Positions 5,355 to 5,921 of a stretch of 5,921 nucleotides of DNA are shown piece by piece. The notes beneath the pieces are model-generated. The model was not told the origin of the DNA. It did no database searches and worked only from the letters and a program-made list of their open reading frames with translations. The stretch is from Clostridiales bacterium UBA2432 (GTDB lineage Bacteria > Bacillota > Clostridia > Lachnospirales > Vallitaleaceae), in the NCBI GenBank assembly GCA_002342805.1, contig DDQW01000030.1, forward strand, positions 1-5,921, written 5' to 3'. Numbering within the stretch: position 1 is the first letter of the stretch; the number at the start of each line of letters is the position of its first letter. A program made the position numbers and the translations under genes.

Positions 5355-5921
5355 TCAGTTAAACCGTCTATAAGATATAAGCTTAGAGGTATAAATAAAG
5401 TCGGATCCTTCTTCACCATCAAGTTGTATATTCTCTAATTCAAAATAAAAAGTCGTATTATTCTCTGAAGAATTATAGGAAAGCTCAGGAAAATCATCGA
5501 AATTAACTATGCTTAAAGCTATACCTGAATCAGGGTAATAATTAGGTATCAAAAACCTAGAATCATCTAACACATTTACGACTAAGTTCTCACCCTCATG
5601 GGGTTCCCCTAAAGTGCCTAGTACCTCAATCTGCCCGTCAAAAGCTAAATTATATCCTTCAGATTTATTTACATCATTGTAGTACATAATATCTGAAACA
5701 GATAAGTCTCCAAAACGATCACCTACCTCAATTTGATTGGCATCGTATAATGCGTAAAACCTTGTATCTATTAAATCTGCCCTGCTCTCATCGATATATT
5801 CGAAAATCTGCGTGAGCATTATATCATTTTTTGAAACCGAATATTTTAATTCATCATTTAATAATTTATTCTCACGATTGAGGTCATTAATTTCTTGATT
5901 AAGAGAATCAATTTGTTCATT
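5355..5921 (-). CDS. Coiled-coil protein of unknown function, C-terminal part
   Basis: The frame is open to the right edge, so 188 residues are visible and the N-terminus is missing; the ATG at 5819 is internal. The first 34 residues form a coiled coil: from the edge, I4, L7, I11, L14, N18, L21 and L25 occupy heptad a and d positions, with N18 as the polar core residue often seen in leucine zippers. A compact acidic domain follows, rich in beta-type stretches (ALYDANQIEVGDRFG, YNLAFDGQIEVLG, GENLVVNVLDDSRFLI, TFYFELENIQL), and it ends in KLISYRRFN. There are no cysteines. The coiled coil probably links this domain to an N-terminal membrane segment or drives oligomerisation. The gene is upstream of, and very likely in one operon with, the membrane-anchored protein that follows 43 bases later. 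The two may act together at the cell surface. No family was recognised. Confidence 0.75.
   Translation of the reverse strand, partial: NEQIDSLNQEINDLNRENKLLNDELKYSVSKNDIMLTQIFEYIDESRADLIDTRFYALYDANQIEVGDRFGDLSVSDIMYYNDVNKSEGYNLAFDGQIEVLGTLGEPHEGENLVVNVLDDSRFLIPNYYPDSGIALSIVNFDDFPELSYNSSENNTTFYFELENIQLDGEEGSDFIYTSKLISYRRFN

Noticed and set aside
5244..5438. + strand open frame across the junction of the two exported protein genes
   Set aside because: It lies antisense to the signal-anchor codons and ribosome binding site of a better-supported gene; its hydrophobic look comes from that.

Overview
The window looks like a piece of chromosome from a low-GC Gram-positive bacterium, most likely an anaerobic Clostridia-type member of the Bacillota. 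The base composition is AT-rich. Nearly every gene has a strong AGGAG-type ribosome binding site, promoters have TATAAT-like -10 boxes, and transcripts end in hairpin-plus-T-run terminators. No genus can be assigned from the sequence alone.

Layout: (1) Positions 1-970, + strand, hold the 3' end of an insertion sequence. It contains the C-terminal part of an IS1634-type (IS4 superfamily) DDE transposase with an intact YREK signature, followed 21 bases later by a small coiled-coil protein and a hairpin. (2) The rest of the window is read on the - strand, so the IS genes converge on it. Positions 1006-2115 form a unit with its own promoter: an exported 206-residue protein of unknown function, then a 97-residue protein with three membrane segments, then a good terminator. 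The pair resembles a secreted effector with a membrane partner, but no family was recognised. (3) Positions 2238-3994 hold a medium-chain dehydrogenase/quinone oxidoreductase and, downstream, a Crp/Fnr-family regulator closed by a strong terminator. (4) Positions 4013-5921 hold two probably exported, acidic proteins of unknown function in one operon; the upstream one runs off the right edge and begins, as far as visible, with a coiled coil.

The most informative observation is a perfect FNR-type box (TTGAT-N4-ATCAA) at 3981-3994. It is centred at -41.5 from the start site inferred for the dehydrogenase promoter, the classical class II activator position. The neighbouring regulator carries E-S-F-S-R in its recognition helix, the E-x-x-S-R pattern by which FNR reads TTGAT. 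This suggests a small local circuit in which the regulator activates the oxidoreductase, although the regulator lacks the N-terminal Fe-S cysteine cluster of FNR. A separate dyad overlaps the -10 box of the regulator's own promoter.

No tRNA, rRNA, CRISPR array or riboswitch was seen. No clearly new defence system is present; the secreted/membrane gene pair and the local FNR-like circuit are the parts most worth following up.
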